64,000 nucleotides of DNA from Planctomycetota bacterium (GTDB taxonomy: Bacteria; Planctomycetota; UBA1135; UBA2386), in assembly GCA_020851075.1 (NCBI GenBank), contig JADZDL010000256.1, positions 1 through 64,000 of the forward strand, written 5' to 3'. Under the pieces are notes generated by a model. It was not told where the DNA came from, did no database searches, and saw only the letters and a list, made by a program, of their open reading frames with translations. The translations under genes and the position numbers were made by a program. Shown here one piece after another: positions 47,314-56,654 of this stretch; within the stretch, counting starts at the first letter, position 1; every line of letters starts with the position of its first letter.

Positions 47314-49267
47314 TTGCCTGCACCCCCTGCTGCTCCTGCTCACGCTGCTCGACCTCGGCTTCGTGCAGGCTACCGACGTGGTCTCCGTTACCGGCCTGCT
47401 GCCGCTGTGGCTGTTGGCCGCGGCGTCACCGTGGCTACGTTCGCTGCAGCGCTTCCTCAGTTATCGCATCGCCTGGAACGTCGGGGTGCTGCTCGTCTTC
47501 ACTCTGCTCGTGCGTCACGCGTCGACCACGGGGCTGCTGCACATGCTCGAAGACGGCCTGCTGCTCGCCGTACTCTGTCAGGTCCACCTGCTCAACAACG
47601 TGGGTGAACGGCAGCGACCCGACCTCGTCTTCTTCAATTCCTTCCTGATCGCGTTCGTCACGAGCTTCTTCGCACCTGACCTCTGGTGGTCACTGCTGTT
47701 TGTCGCGCACGCCATAGCCCTCGTACCAGCACTGCAGGTGAACGTGCTCGCGCGGCGCGGTTGCGAGGTCACCAGGCCTCTCATGCTCGCCATTCTGCGC
47801 GATAGCCTGCCCCGCACGGCCGCCATTGGCGCCGCTACGGCATTCGTCTTCGTGCTCTGCCCACGCGACTTCCGGCGCCCTGGCTGGCTCGGCGATGCGC
47901 TGGCACTTGGCGCCCAACTCGAAGCCGGTCTCGGCGAACAGATCCGGCTCGACAACGAGCGGCCGACCCATCTTGGCAACGAGATCGTGCTACGCATCGA
48001 ACCCGACTCCGGGGAACCCACATCGGTCCCGCATCATTGGCGCGGCACAGCCTTCTCGATCTTTGAGGGCAATGCCTGGCAACCGCAGGACGCGCTGCGC
48101 TTCGGTTCTCCCTTCTCCACCGACCCTATCTGGGAAACGAAGCCGGATGGCAGCTGGCGACGCAGCATGCGACCACAGCCCGGCCTGCTGCGAGTTCGCC
48201 TCTACGACACCGCGTGCAAACGTGTGCCATCTCCTTTGTCCGCCTGCGCGCTCGAACTGGCCGACACGGGTGGCCTGCTGCTCGCCCCGAAGCCGTACGG
48301 CGTCTTTGGCTTTCTACGGGTCGATGACGCGCCGCAGAACTCGCTCGACTACACGATTCGCCTGAGTGCCGTACCGGGCCGAATGACGGTCACGCCCCGC
48401 GCGCGCGAGCACTTCCTCGAACTCACGGCACTCGCCGTTCCGCAGGTTGCGAAGAGCCTCGCGCAACAACTGCGCGACCAGTTGCCTGTGGAAAGTGATC
48501 CCGCGACGATCGCGCGGCACAGCGCACGCTGGCTGCAGGAACACCGGCGGTATCTGTTGCCCGGCGAACCCGGATTCGCGCGCAACATCGACGAGTTCCT
48601 GCTCGGCTCGGGTGGGGGTCATTGCGAGTACTTCGCCACCGCACTCGCGCTCGTGCTGCGCCTGCAGGGTGTGCCGTGCCGGCTCGTCGGCGGCTACCTC
48701 GCCCACGAATGGGATCCTGCGACCCATTCGGTCATCGCGCGGGCCCGCGACGCCCACGCTTGGGTCGAAGCGTTGCTGCCCGACGGCAGCTGGCTCACTC
48801 TCGATGCGACCCCCGCAAGCGACGTCATGGGCACCCGTTCGGCGACGCCGACGTGGTGGAGCAGCACGCGCGAACAGCTGGAAGGCATGTGGAATGCCGT
48901 CGTGAGCTTTGACGGCAAGAAGCGCACGGAACTCGTCGACACGGTGCTGAACCTGCCAGCGCGGCTCTTCGCGACCGTTCGCGACTTCCCGCTCGCCACC
49001 GGGGCGATCGTGCTCGCCATAGGCCTGCTGGTCCGCGCCCGCCGCCGCAAGCGGCAGACCCTGCCGGCAATCGTCGATCTCCTGCACGCCGCGCAATCCT
49101 GCGGACTGCAACTGCGAGCCGGCGAAACGCCGCGCGAACTGCTCCAGCGGGCTGCCGCGCACCAGGATCCCGAGATCCCACCGGCGCGGCTGGCAACGCT
49201 CGAGAAAGCGGCACTACAGCACGAAGCAAGCCGCTATGCCAACGCAACGGCCGGGCGCGAACGCTGA
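47306..49267 (+). CDS. Multi-spanning transglutaminase-like protein (DUF3488 type)
   Basis: 653 residues. Five or six membrane helices fill residues 1-190, then a periplasmic part with the transglutaminase-like triad: Cys in GGGHCEYFATALALVLRLQGVPCRLVGGY, His in DAHAWVEALLPDGSW, Asp in TLDATP. One further helix lies near residue 565 (PLATGAIVLAIGLLV). This is the usual third member of MoxR-DUF58-transglutaminase operons. Peptide crosslinking or proteolysis at the envelope is plausible. Confidence 0.93.
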   Translation: MPDCLHPLLLLLTLLDLGFVQATDVVSVTGLLPLWLLAAASPWLRSLQRFLSYRIAWNVGVLLVFTLLVRHASTTGLLHMLEDGLLLAVLCQVHLLNNVGERQRPDLVFFNSFLIAFVTSFFAPDLWWSLLFVAHAIALVPALQVNVLARRGCEVTRPLMLAILRDSLPRTAAIGAATAFVFVLCPRDFRRPGWLGDALALGAQLEAGLGEQIRLDNERPTHLGNEIVLRIEPDSGEPTSVPHHWRGTAFSIFEGNAWQPQDALRFGSPFSTDPIWETKPDGSWRRSMRPQPGLLRVRLYDTACKRVPSPLSACALELADTGGLLLAPKPYGVFGFLRVDDAPQNSLDYTIRLSAVPGRMTVTPRAREHFLELTALAVPQVAKSLAQQLRDQLPVESDPATIARHSARWLQEHRRYLLPGEPGFARNIDEFLLGSGGGHCEYFATALALVLRLQGVPCRLVGGYLAHEWDPATHSVIARARDAHAWVEALLPDGSWLTLDATPASDVMGTRSATPTWWSSTREQLEGMWNAVVSFDGKKRTELVDTVLNLPARLFATVRDFPLATGAIVLAIGLLVRARRRKRQTLPAIVDLLHAAQSCGLQLRAGETPRELLQRAAAHQDPEIPPARLATLEKAALQHEASRYANATAGRER

Positions 49268-49269
49268 GT

Positions 49270-50661
49270 TCAGCGATTCGCGAGCACACTCGCGGCGTAC
49301 GCGATCACCGCCGCTCCCAGCGCGAGCTCACGTTCGTTGACCATCGGCAGGTCATCCGCGGCCGTGTGGTGGTAGTCGAAGTACCGCTGGCCATCGACCC
49401 ACAGGCCAAAACACGGCACGCCAGCCTTGTGCAGCGGTCCGATATCGGCGCCACCCGCACCGGCACCCGCCGCGAACGCTCCCGCCCCGAGATCCTGCAG
49501 CGGCAAGAACAGCTTGCGCACGGCCTCGGCCTCCGCATCGCGCAGCGACGTCGAGAATCCTTGCGGCGAGAAGCCACCACCATCCGTCTCGATCGCCGCT
49601 TTGTGCAGCGACATCTCGTCTTTGTGGGTCTCCGCGTAGGCCAGCGCACCGCGCAGTCCGTTCTCCTCGTTGGCAAACAGCACCACGCGGATCGTGCGCT
49701 TGGGCCGCACACCACACGCCTTCAACAGGCGCACCGCTTCGAGCACGTGGGCGATGCCGGTGCCATCGTCGTGCGCCCCCCGACCGAGGTCCCACGCATC
49801 GAGATGCCCGCCGATCACGACCACCTCGTCGGGCCGTTCGCTGCCGCGCAGCTCACCCACCACATTCGCGCCCGGAACATCGGGATGCGTCTGGCAGCCG
49901 AGCACGAGATGCACACGCACCGGCCCCAACTTGAGCTGCGCCGACAGTGCCTCGGCATCCACCGTCGCCACGGCAGCCGCCGGCACTTTGGTCACCGCTT
50001 CGTCGTAGTGCATCGCCCCCGTGTGCGGATACTCATCGATCGTCGTCGTCATCGAACGTACGATTGCGCCGATCGCGCCAACCTTGCCAGCCTCGATGGC
50101 GCCGTTGCTGCGCTGCGGCACCGCTTCGCCATAAGCCTGCCCGGTGCGCCGCAGGATGCGCGGCATCGGCCGGTTGAAGAACACGATCTTGCCGCGCGCC
50201 TTCTCGCCGAGTTCCTGTAACTGCTCGAACGTGCGCACTTCGATCACTTCGGCTTCGATGCCATGCTCGGGCGTCGCAATGCTGCCGCCGAGCGCACACA
50301 CGCGCAGCGGCATGGCGCCAGCGCCGACGACCTCAGCGCGCTCTTCGCCTCGCACCCAACACGGCACCATGCACGGCTCGGCACGAATGTTCTCGAGCCC
50401 GATCTCGCGCATCGTCGCAAGCCCCCACTGCACGGCGTCGTTGTAGCCTGGCGAACCACTGAGGCGCTTGGGGGCTGCCGTCACCAGCCCCTTCAAGATC
50501 TCGATTGCATGATTGTCGGCTAGCGCGCGATCGGCGAGCTGCGCGCACCGCGCCGCGAGCAGAGGATCCGCGGCGGTGCTCGCAGCAGCCGAGCTCGAGG
50601 ATTCGGGGACCTTACAGGCGACCAAGACGATCGCCGCCGCCAGCAACGCTGCAGTGCGCAT
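49270..50661 (-). CDS. M28-family metallopeptidase, predicted lipoprotein (carboxypeptidase Q-like)
   Basis: 463 residues from the ATG at 50661, overlapping the upstream stop by one base (TGATG). Lipobox IVLVAC (Cys16). A PA-type insert domain is suggested at about 140-250. The two-zinc site is complete: GGHLDAWD, HDDGTG, NEENG, ETDGG and DYHHTAADD. It resembles carboxypeptidase Q/PgcP more than leucine aminopeptidase. Probably degrades peptides outside the cytoplasm. Confidence 0.9.
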   Translation of the reverse strand: MRTAALLAAAIVLVACKVPESSSSAAASTAADPLLAARCAQLADRALADNHAIEILKGLVTAAPKRLSGSPGYNDAVQWGLATMREIGLENIRAEPCMVPCWVRGEERAEVVGAGAMPLRVCALGGSIATPEHGIEAEVIEVRTFEQLQELGEKARGKIVFFNRPMPRILRRTGQAYGEAVPQRSNGAIEAGKVGAIGAIVRSMTTTIDEYPHTGAMHYDEAVTKVPAAAVATVDAEALSAQLKLGPVRVHLVLGCQTHPDVPGANVVGELRGSERPDEVVVIGGHLDAWDLGRGAHDDGTGIAHVLEAVRLLKACGVRPKRTIRVVLFANEENGLRGALAYAETHKDEMSLHKAAIETDGGGFSPQGFSTSLRDAEAEAVRKLFLPLQDLGAGAFAAGAGAGGADIGPLHKAGVPCFGLWVDGQRYFDYHHTAADDLPMVNERELALGAAVIAYAASVLANR

Positions 50662-51446
50662 CACGACATCCACCCCGGCGTACGCTTGCCGAGGAATGCG
50701 GCGAAGCCTTCCTTCGCCTCGGGAGTAGATCGCAGTTGCGCGATCCATTTCGAAGTCACGGGAATCGCGTCTTCGAGCGACAGGCCATCCACGGCCACGA
50801 TCAGGTTCTTCGCACTCGCCACCGCCGCAGGTCCGGCGGCGAGCAGTTCGTTCACGGCCTTCTGCACCGTTGCATCGAGTTCGCCTTCGGGCACCGCGCG
50901 CTGCACAAGACCGATACGCTGCGCTTCACGGCCATCAAAGCGCTCGCCGGTGAGAAACAACGTTCGCGCGCGACCAGCGCCGATCTTCTGCATGACAAAT
51001 GGCGAGATCACCGCCGGCACAATGCCGAGCTTGACCTCGGTGAGGCCAAACAGGCAGTCCTCGGTGCAGAACGCCATGTCGACCGCCGCCGTGAGCCCCG
51101 TGCCGCCGCCGAGCGCGTGGCCGTGAATGCGCGCGACGACCGGCTTCTTGCAGCGCGCGATGGCGAGGAACATACGCGCCATACGTTCGGCGGAGCGCTG
51201 GTTCTCCGCGACTGGCAAGTCGGCCTGCTCGGTCATCCACGCGAGATCCGCGCCAGCCGAAAAACTCTTGCCGTTGCCCGACAGCACGACGACGCGCGCG
51301 TTCGCATCCGCATCGGCAGCCGCGAACGCCGCTTGCAGTTCTTCGACAACGGTTCCGTTGAACGCGTTGCGAACCTCGGGACGGTTGAGGCGGATGTGCA
51401 GGACGGGGCCCTGCGAGGCAACTTCGAGCGTCTGGTAGGCAGCCAT
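50661..51446 (-). CDS. Enoyl-CoA hydratase family, methylglutaconyl-CoA hydratase-like
   Basis: 261 residues from the ATG at 51446. Crotonase motifs: LNRPEVRNAFN, oxyanion segment SFSAGADLAWM, GHALGGGTGLTAAVDMAF and GIVPAVISPFV with the Glu/Asp positions of the active site nearby (LTEVKLG). The AGADLAWM wording recalls LiuC/AtuE hydratases of leucine and terpene breakdown. No other liu genes are close, so the pathway is uncertain. Coupled to the M28 peptidase gene by TGATG. Confidence 0.88.
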   Translation of the reverse strand: MAAYQTLEVASQGPVLHIRLNRPEVRNAFNGTVVEELQAAFAAADADANARVVVLSGNGKSFSAGADLAWMTEQADLPVAENQRSAERMARMFLAIARCKKPVVARIHGHALGGGTGLTAAVDMAFCTEDCLFGLTEVKLGIVPAVISPFVMQKIGAGRARTLFLTGERFDGREAQRIGLVQRAVPEGELDATVQKAVNELLAAGPAAVASAKNLIVAVDGLSLEDAIPVTSKWIAQLRSTPEAKEGFAAFLGKRTPGWMS

Positions 51447-51541
51447 GGCAGGCAGAGAGAGTGGCGACTGCGGGCTCGGGAGTCCAGTAAGCGCGCAGAA
51501 TCGATCGCGACGTTGGCGGCAGGGTCGAGGATGATGCGCGC

Positions 51542-52330
51542 ATGTCGCTGGCCCAGATCCTGCTCTGCTCGCTCCTGCTCGCAACCTCGTGCACGTCCCG
51601 GCCGCCCGCCACCGACAAGCTGTTGCCGCTGCCCGGCGAAGCTTTCCTGCTGGGTGGCCACGAAGCGTTCTTGATCCTGCCGGCGATGCCCAACACGGCC
51701 GGGCCGGTGCCTTGGGTGCTCTACGCCCCGACGCTGCGGGGACTGCCGAGTTCGGCCGAGAAATGGCTGTTCGAACGGTTGCTCGCTACGGGCATCGCCA
51801 TCGCCGGCATCGATGTCGGCGAGTCCTACGGCAATCCCGCGGGTTGCGCGCTCTACGACCAACTCTACGACTACCTGACCAACGAACGCGGGCTATCGAG
51901 GCTCCCGGTGCTGCTGGGGCGCAGCCGCGGCGGCCTCATGACGCTGTCCTGGGCCGCGGAGCGCGCGGATCGCGTCGGCGCCTTCGCGGGCATCTATCCG
52001 GTATGCGACCTGCGCAGCTATCCGGGACTCGACAAGGCTGCTGGAGCCTTTGGCACCACGCAGGAAGGCCTCGCGGCAAGACTCCCGCAGTGCAACCCGA
52101 TCGACCGCCTGGTCTCACTCGCTGCCGCGCACGTGCCGTGCTTCGCCGTGCACGGCGACCGCGACAAGACCGTGCCGCTCGCCGCCAATTCGGGCGCCTT
52201 GGCCGAACGCCTGGCCGCACTCGGCAACCCGATGGAACTGCAGGTACTACCGGGACGCGGCCACGACATGGACCTCGGCTTCTTCCACAACGAAGCACTG
52301 CTCGCGTTTGTGATCCGCTGCGCTCACTGA
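51542..52330 (+). CDS. Alpha/beta hydrolase lipoprotein
   Basis: 262 residues. Lipobox LLLATSC (Cys17). Core: nucleophile LLGRSRGGL, acid HGDRDKTVP, base LPGRGHDMD. It fits the BAAT/DLH-like or prolyl-oligopeptidase-like hydrolases. Exported and outer-membrane facing; the substrate is unknown. Convergent with the next gene, overlapping by 7 bp. Confidence 0.85.
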   Translation: MSLAQILLCSLLLATSCTSRPPATDKLLPLPGEAFLLGGHEAFLILPAMPNTAGPVPWVLYAPTLRGLPSSAEKWLFERLLATGIAIAGIDVGESYGNPAGCALYDQLYDYLTNERGLSRLPVLLGRSRGGLMTLSWAAERADRVGAFAGIYPVCDLRSYPGLDKAAGAFGTTQEGLAARLPQCNPIDRLVSLAAAHVPCFAVHGDRDKTVPLAANSGALAERLAALGNPMELQVLPGRGHDMDLGFFHNEALLAFVIRCAH

Positions 52331-53151
52331 GCGCGCGCCGGCCAAAGCGTCGCGCGGAAGGCCTTCTCCTTGGTCGCGCGGAAGATCGTGTTGTGGTGTT
52401 CTTCGGGCCGCGGGTCGTAGACCCATCGCAAATCGGCGGGAGCATTCGCCTTCAACTGCATCACGAGCTGATCGGTAAATCGGTAGATATCGCGCTCATC
52501 CGCGGCGGTAAACCAAAGCCAACGTTGCTTACCACGCAAGGAAGAGAGCCTCTCCGCAGCTTGCTTCACGATCGCGTGATCGTTCCACCACAAACTCGGA
52601 CTCATCGCGATGTAGCGATCGAACAGGTCCGGCGCCTCGAACAGGGTCTCGACCACGAACAGCCCCGCGAGCGATTCGCCGACGATCGCGCGTTCGCCCG
52701 TGCAGCGGTACCGCCGCTCGATCTCGGGCATCAATTCGCTCGCCACAAACTCACGGAACGCGCGCGAACCACCGACTACGGGCGCAACCTTGCGATCCTC
52801 GGCCACCGCCGTCTCGCCGGTCAGGTCGCGCCGCCGCTGCGTGTTTTCGATGCCGACCACGATCACCGGAGCGATCGCGCCCTCGCGGATGAGCGCATCC
52901 ACGGTATTCGTGATATGTGGAAAGTCCTCGGCAATGCCCCCGTCGGGCATATACAGAACCGGGAACGGCCGCTGCGAAGTCGCGTAGTCCGGTGGCAGAT
53001 AGACGTTGATCGGGCGCAGCTCGCCCGTGTGCTTCGACGCGACCGTGAAGTAGTCGTGGGGCAGGATCGGGTCCGGCGGCAACACCGGCGCAACCGCCGA
53101 GCAGCCCGATAGCACACCGACCAGCAGCGGGAACAAGCGAGGTGACACCAT
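52324..53151 (-). CDS. Exported esterase of the COG2819/IroE type
   Basis: 275 residues from the ATG at 53151 (signal with lipobox-like VLSGC, Cys17). An esterase-D-like alpha/beta hydrolase: VYLPPDYATSQRPFPVLYMPDGG opening, nucleophile IVGESLAGLFVVETL, and a late His in EEHHNTIF. Relatives cleave siderophore or carbohydrate esters. No iron-uptake gene lies nearby, so the substrate stays open. Confidence 0.85.
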   Translation of the reverse strand: MVSPRLFPLLVGVLSGCSAVAPVLPPDPILPHDYFTVASKHTGELRPINVYLPPDYATSQRPFPVLYMPDGGIAEDFPHITNTVDALIREGAIAPVIVVGIENTQRRRDLTGETAVAEDRKVAPVVGGSRAFREFVASELMPEIERRYRCTGERAIVGESLAGLFVVETLFEAPDLFDRYIAMSPSLWWNDHAIVKQAAERLSSLRGKQRWLWFTAADERDIYRFTDQLVMQLKANAPADLRWVYDPRPEEHHNTIFRATKEKAFRATLWPARAQ

Positions 53152-53204
53152 GCGCAACCCACTGTGGCGATCGCCTGGCCACGTGTCCAGCGGCAGCGAC
53201 ACGC

Positions 53205-53951
53205 TCATGCTGGCAACTCGTGCACCGACAGCAACCCGTGTCGCCGCCAGCCGATCGTCAACATCCATGTGCGCGCATCCGCGACCGGGCGAAGGATGCC
53301 TTCGAGCCCCCGCACGCGGAAGGTCTCGCGGAAGCCTGTGAACCAGGGTGCGCTCGTGTACGTATCGATCGCGGCAGGAACCTGTATCTCACGACCTTCG
53401 GTCGCGTGCTTCTTACCGTTGCCAAGCACATACCGAAGCACATTGCGCACCTCGCGCGGCGTCTTCAGGATGCGATCGTGGTAACGATCGGCGAACACGC
53501 GGCCACGGCGACGCCAGAGCTTGTTGAGCACGCGCGCGATGCGGATCATGAGGCCCTGCAAGCCGCGCGATAACGAGGTGCGATCGCTCGCTTCGACGAC
53601 CAAGTGGAGATGGTCGTTGAGGACGGCGTAGTGCGTGAGGCGGAAGCCGTTGCGCTCGCAACCAGCGGCGAACGCAGCGCGAAGGGCCGTGTATTCGCCG
53701 CGATTGCGCAAACGCGGCAATCCCCGCTGCAGCTTCAACGTGACATGGGCGGGAAAACGCGCCGCCAGCGGCGCGCGAACGACGTGCGCTACCCCGGCCT
53801 GCCCGTGCTTCGGCTTGCGACCAGCGCCGGCGCGGCGACCGCCGTGCTGTGGCCGGAATGGCAGGACGCCGGTGGCCTCCGACGGCATTGGTCGGGAACC
53901 AACCCGCTTCGCGGTGCTGCGCGCCGAGCTTGCTTCCTTAGCGGTTGCCAT
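53205..53951 (-). CDS. RAYT-type (Y1, IS200-like) transposase, single copy
   Basis: 248 residues from the ATG at 53951. Y1 transposase landmarks: HVTLKLQRGLPRLR, the HUH pair in YAVLNDHLHLVVEA, and NVLRYVLGNGKKH with the likely nucleophile Tyr. A basic N-terminal linker (GGRRAGAGRKPKHG) is typical of REP-associated transposases in this kind of genome. No flanking terminal repeats or target duplication were found, so it is probably a resident, domesticated copy. Confidence 0.88.
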   Translation of the reverse strand: MATAKEASSARSTAKRVGSRPMPSEATGVLPFRPQHGGRRAGAGRKPKHGQAGVAHVVRAPLAARFPAHVTLKLQRGLPRLRNRGEYTALRAAFAAGCERNGFRLTHYAVLNDHLHLVVEASDRTSLSRGLQGLMIRIARVLNKLWRRRGRVFADRYHDRILKTPREVRNVLRYVLGNGKKHATEGREIQVPAAIDTYTSAPWFTGFRETFRVRGLEGILRPVADARTWMLTIGWRRHGLLSVHELPA

Positions 53952-53960
53952 CTTGATTCG

Positions 53961-53972
53961 GCATATATATGC
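53961..53972. repeat. 12-bp AT palindrome upstream of the RAYT gene
   Basis: GCATATATATGC is a perfect palindrome 9 bp before the transposase start and is the most AT-rich spot in the neighbourhood. It may be a promoter element or an autoregulatory site. Confidence 0.35.
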
Positions 53973-54007
53973 AATCCCCGATCGTATTGCAAGCGTCGTC
54001 GCCCGAA

Positions 54008-54445
54008 TCAGCGCCTGCCGGCCACCAGGCAATAGCCATCGAGTCGCGCCGCTTCCGCGACCATGTCCCCAGCGTCTGGCACGTGGAATGCATGCAGTCG
54101 GAAGGGTGGCCATCCTGCGTGCGCAACACCGAGTGCGACTCCGGGGAACCTCGTACGCAAACTCGCCTTGTGCGCGATGAGCCGCGCGTAGTCCTCCGGG
54201 CTGCGAAGCCACCAGCGCTCCGCGCGATCCTCGGGGCAAAGTTCGCGCCAACGAGCTTCGAAGGCCGCCGCACGCACCTGCGCGTCCGCCGCCTCACGGC
54301 GCGCATAGAGGCTCGTCGCCGCACGGGCCCAAGGCGAGAGACTCTCGCGCGCCACCACCACGATCTGGAGCACCGCGAGTGCGGCGGCAAGTTCGTTCGC
54401 CTGCGGCAGGCCAAGAGGCGTCAGCACGAAGAATGCGTCCTTCAC
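54008..54445 (-). CDS. Small protein paired with a radical SAM enzyme
   Basis: 145 residues, 6 bp after the radical SAM gene in the same direction. It has an alpha/beta look: FFVLTPLGLPQANELAAALAVLQIVVVARESLSPWARAATSLYARR, a central RWRELCPEDRAERWWLRSPEDYARLI, and YCLVAGRR at the end. Too ordered and without leader/core layout for a typical RiPP precursor. It may be a partner or substrate-handling protein of the radical SAM enzyme. No family was recognised. Confidence 0.65.
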   Translation of the reverse strand: MKDAFFVLTPLGLPQANELAAALAVLQIVVVARESLSPWARAATSLYARREAADAQVRAAAFEARWRELCPEDRAERWWLRSPEDYARLIAHKASLRTRFPGVALGVAHAGWPPFRLHAFHVPDAGDMVAEAARLDGYCLVAGRR

Positions 54446-54451
54446 GGCAAA

Positions 54452-55651
54452 TCAGCCCCCGCAGGTTCTCGCCGCATTCGCCTTCGAGTTGAACTCGCGA
54501 GTGCAATGCAGGCAAAACTGCCGACAGATCGGATCCGTGAGGCAGTCGTCCTTGGCCACGAAATCGGCGGTCTTCTGTCGTTGCACCCCCTGCGGCTCGT
54601 CGACGCTGCCTAGCGGCTTGCCGCCTTCGCGCAAGTACACCGAGCATGGATAGTAGAACTGCCCATCCACCGTGCGTTCCGTCAACGGGATATAGCAGCG
54701 CCACGGCGCGGTAGCGGCGACGGTGACCTTGTCGAGCCCAATCGAGTTTGAAGTAAATACCGTCTCGACCTTGCGGCGCAGCAACGGGAAGCGCTCCTGA
54801 GGGTACTCGGCGAGAATCCCAGCCAACTGTGCCATCACGCCGCGGACCTCGTCGAACGCACCGAGGTCGTCCTTCTCATCGACCGACGTGATCAGTTTGA
54901 CATCGTCGGGGTGCAAGGCGAGCAACTGCCGCACGAGGTCCGGCACGCGGCGGCGTGTGGTGCGCTCGACCACGGTGTTGAGGATGAGGAAGAAGTCGTG
55001 CCCTGCCAGCCTCATCTCACCAAGCTTGCGCACGGTTGCGAAGACGCGCGTCCAGGCACTCGGCTGCAGAACCGCACCATCGCTCACACCACCGTGCGCT
55101 TCATCCAACGACACGCGCACCTCGTCGATGCCGGCGTGCACAAGCCGTTCGTAGACTTCCGGAGGCTCTGTGCCATTGGTAGTGAGGCTCACGCAGCGCA
55201 CGCCGCGATCCTTCGCCAGGCGAACCATCGACGGCAGGTCGCGCAACAGGCTCGCTTCGCCGCCCGTGAAGTGCAGGTGTTCGATCGGGGTATCGCCGTG
55301 GCTCACCAACATGCCAGCGAAGCGCCTCAGGTCGTAAGTCACCGCCCGCTGCGGCCGCACCCGCAAGTCCTCGGGCGTGCGCGCAATCGTCTTGCAGTAG
55401 GCGCAGCGCAGGTTGCACTTGTAGGTGACGAACACCGTCACTCGATGCAGCGCGGTCGTCGCATCGACGGCGTGCGGTCGATCCAGCAGGTGCCGGATGT
55501 CCTCGACCCGTGAGTCGCAGACTTCCTCAAACAACAGATCCGGAACGACGCTCCTGGTCGGGGCGGGCTGGGTTGCTGCGGGCGGGATCACCGGAGTTCC
55601 ATCGCCACCGGTCGCCCGGCTCCTTGAGGTGATTCTGGCCACAATCCCCAT
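54452..55651 (-). CDS. Radical SAM enzyme with C-terminal auxiliary Cys region
   Basis: 399 residues from the ATG at 55651. The cluster motif is TYKCNLRCAYC (Cys79, Cys83, Cys86). HFTGGEASLL and LTTNGTEP are the SAM-binding strands. The C-terminal part has Cys spacing of a SPASM/twitch type auxiliary cluster: WRCYIPLTERT, FYYPCSVYL, and CLTDPICRQFCLHC. This layout is used by enzymes that modify peptides or sugars. The only linked partner is the 145-residue protein downstream, so the reaction cannot be assigned. Confidence 0.87.
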   Translation of the reverse strand: MGIVARITSRSRATGGDGTPVIPPAATQPAPTRSVVPDLLFEEVCDSRVEDIRHLLDRPHAVDATTALHRVTVFVTYKCNLRCAYCKTIARTPEDLRVRPQRAVTYDLRRFAGMLVSHGDTPIEHLHFTGGEASLLRDLPSMVRLAKDRGVRCVSLTTNGTEPPEVYERLVHAGIDEVRVSLDEAHGGVSDGAVLQPSAWTRVFATVRKLGEMRLAGHDFFLILNTVVERTTRRRVPDLVRQLLALHPDDVKLITSVDEKDDLGAFDEVRGVMAQLAGILAEYPQERFPLLRRKVETVFTSNSIGLDKVTVAATAPWRCYIPLTERTVDGQFYYPCSVYLREGGKPLGSVDEPQGVQRQKTADFVAKDDCLTDPICRQFCLHCTREFNSKANAARTCGG

Positions 55652-55695
55652 GCGAAGGGGAGATCCACCCCACCGCTGGACGGCAACGCCCGGCC

Positions 55696-56595
55696 GTGCG
55701 ACAACCCTGCCCCAACTTGCGCCCCCAAACCCGCATCCTGCTCGCTGGCATGCTGTTCGCAACGGCCGGCGCGTTCTTGAAGAACGGCGACTTCCCCTCC
55801 CTGCAACGGGCGGGGGTGCGCGCGGTCATTGCGGCAGTGACCATGTTCCTGCTGCTCCCGGAGGCCCGGCGCCGGCCGGACCGGGCCACCATGCTGCTGG
55901 CGCTGCCCTACTTCGGCGCCACCTGCTTCTTCGTCATCTCCAACACGCTGACCACCGCCGCGAACGCGATCTTCCTGCAGGCGGCTTCGCCTCTGTGGGT
56001 GACGCTGCTCGGGCCGCTCCTGCTGCGCGAACGGGCCCAGCGCAGCGAAGTGCTGATGCTCTCCTGCATTGGGGTCGGCATGGCCCTGTTCTTCTTCGCG
56101 CCAGCCAGCGAGAGCGCGAGTGCGCCGTCGCCGCGCCTCGGCGACATGTTTGCGATTGCATCGGGCGTGTGCTTTGCCCTCGTCCTGCTCGGCATGCGCT
56201 CGATCAGCCGCCGCGACCCGACCCACACTGCGGCGGCGATCGCGTGGGGCAATGCGTTCACGGCGCCGCTGTCCTTCGCCCTCATGCCGATCGTCGGCCA
56301 GAGCCCCGTCGTCGGCGACGGCAGCACCTGGCTCACGATCCTGTTCCTCGGCACCTGCCAGGTCGGCCTCGCCTACGCCCTGCTCGTGCGGGCCATGCCG
56401 CACGTAGGTGCCGTCCAGGCATCCCTGCTGCTCATGGTCGAACCGGCCCTCAACCCGCTGCTGGCCTACTTCGTGCACGGCGAACGCCCGCACTGGCTGG
56501 CCGTGCTCGGCGGCGTGCTCATCGTCGGCTCGGTGACTGCCAGCGCCGTGGTATCGCGCCGTCGCCTCGCAACCCCGCGTGAAGAAGCGCAGTAG
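55696..56595 (+). CDS. EamA-type drug/metabolite transporter
   Basis: 299 residues from GTG 55696. Ten predicted membrane helices in two EamA halves. The second half ends ALLVRAMPHVGAVQASLLLMVEPALNPLLAYFVHGE, the usual family signature. Exports or imports a small metabolite; the substrate is unknown. Divergent from the radical SAM gene across 44 bp. Confidence 0.9.
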   Translation: MRQPCPNLRPQTRILLAGMLFATAGAFLKNGDFPSLQRAGVRAVIAAVTMFLLLPEARRRPDRATMLLALPYFGATCFFVISNTLTTAANAIFLQAASPLWVTLLGPLLLRERAQRSEVLMLSCIGVGMALFFFAPASESASAPSPRLGDMFAIASGVCFALVLLGMRSISRRDPTHTAAAIAWGNAFTAPLSFALMPIVGQSPVVGDGSTWLTILFLGTCQVGLAYALLVRAMPHVGAVQASLLLMVEPALNPLLAYFVHGERPHWLAVLGGVLIVGSVTASAVVSRRRLATPREEAQ

Positions 56596-56654
56596 ACTTG
56601 CCGCGCGGCCAGCATCGGGTCGACCGCGAGGCTCGGAAACGCTAGCGTGACCGC

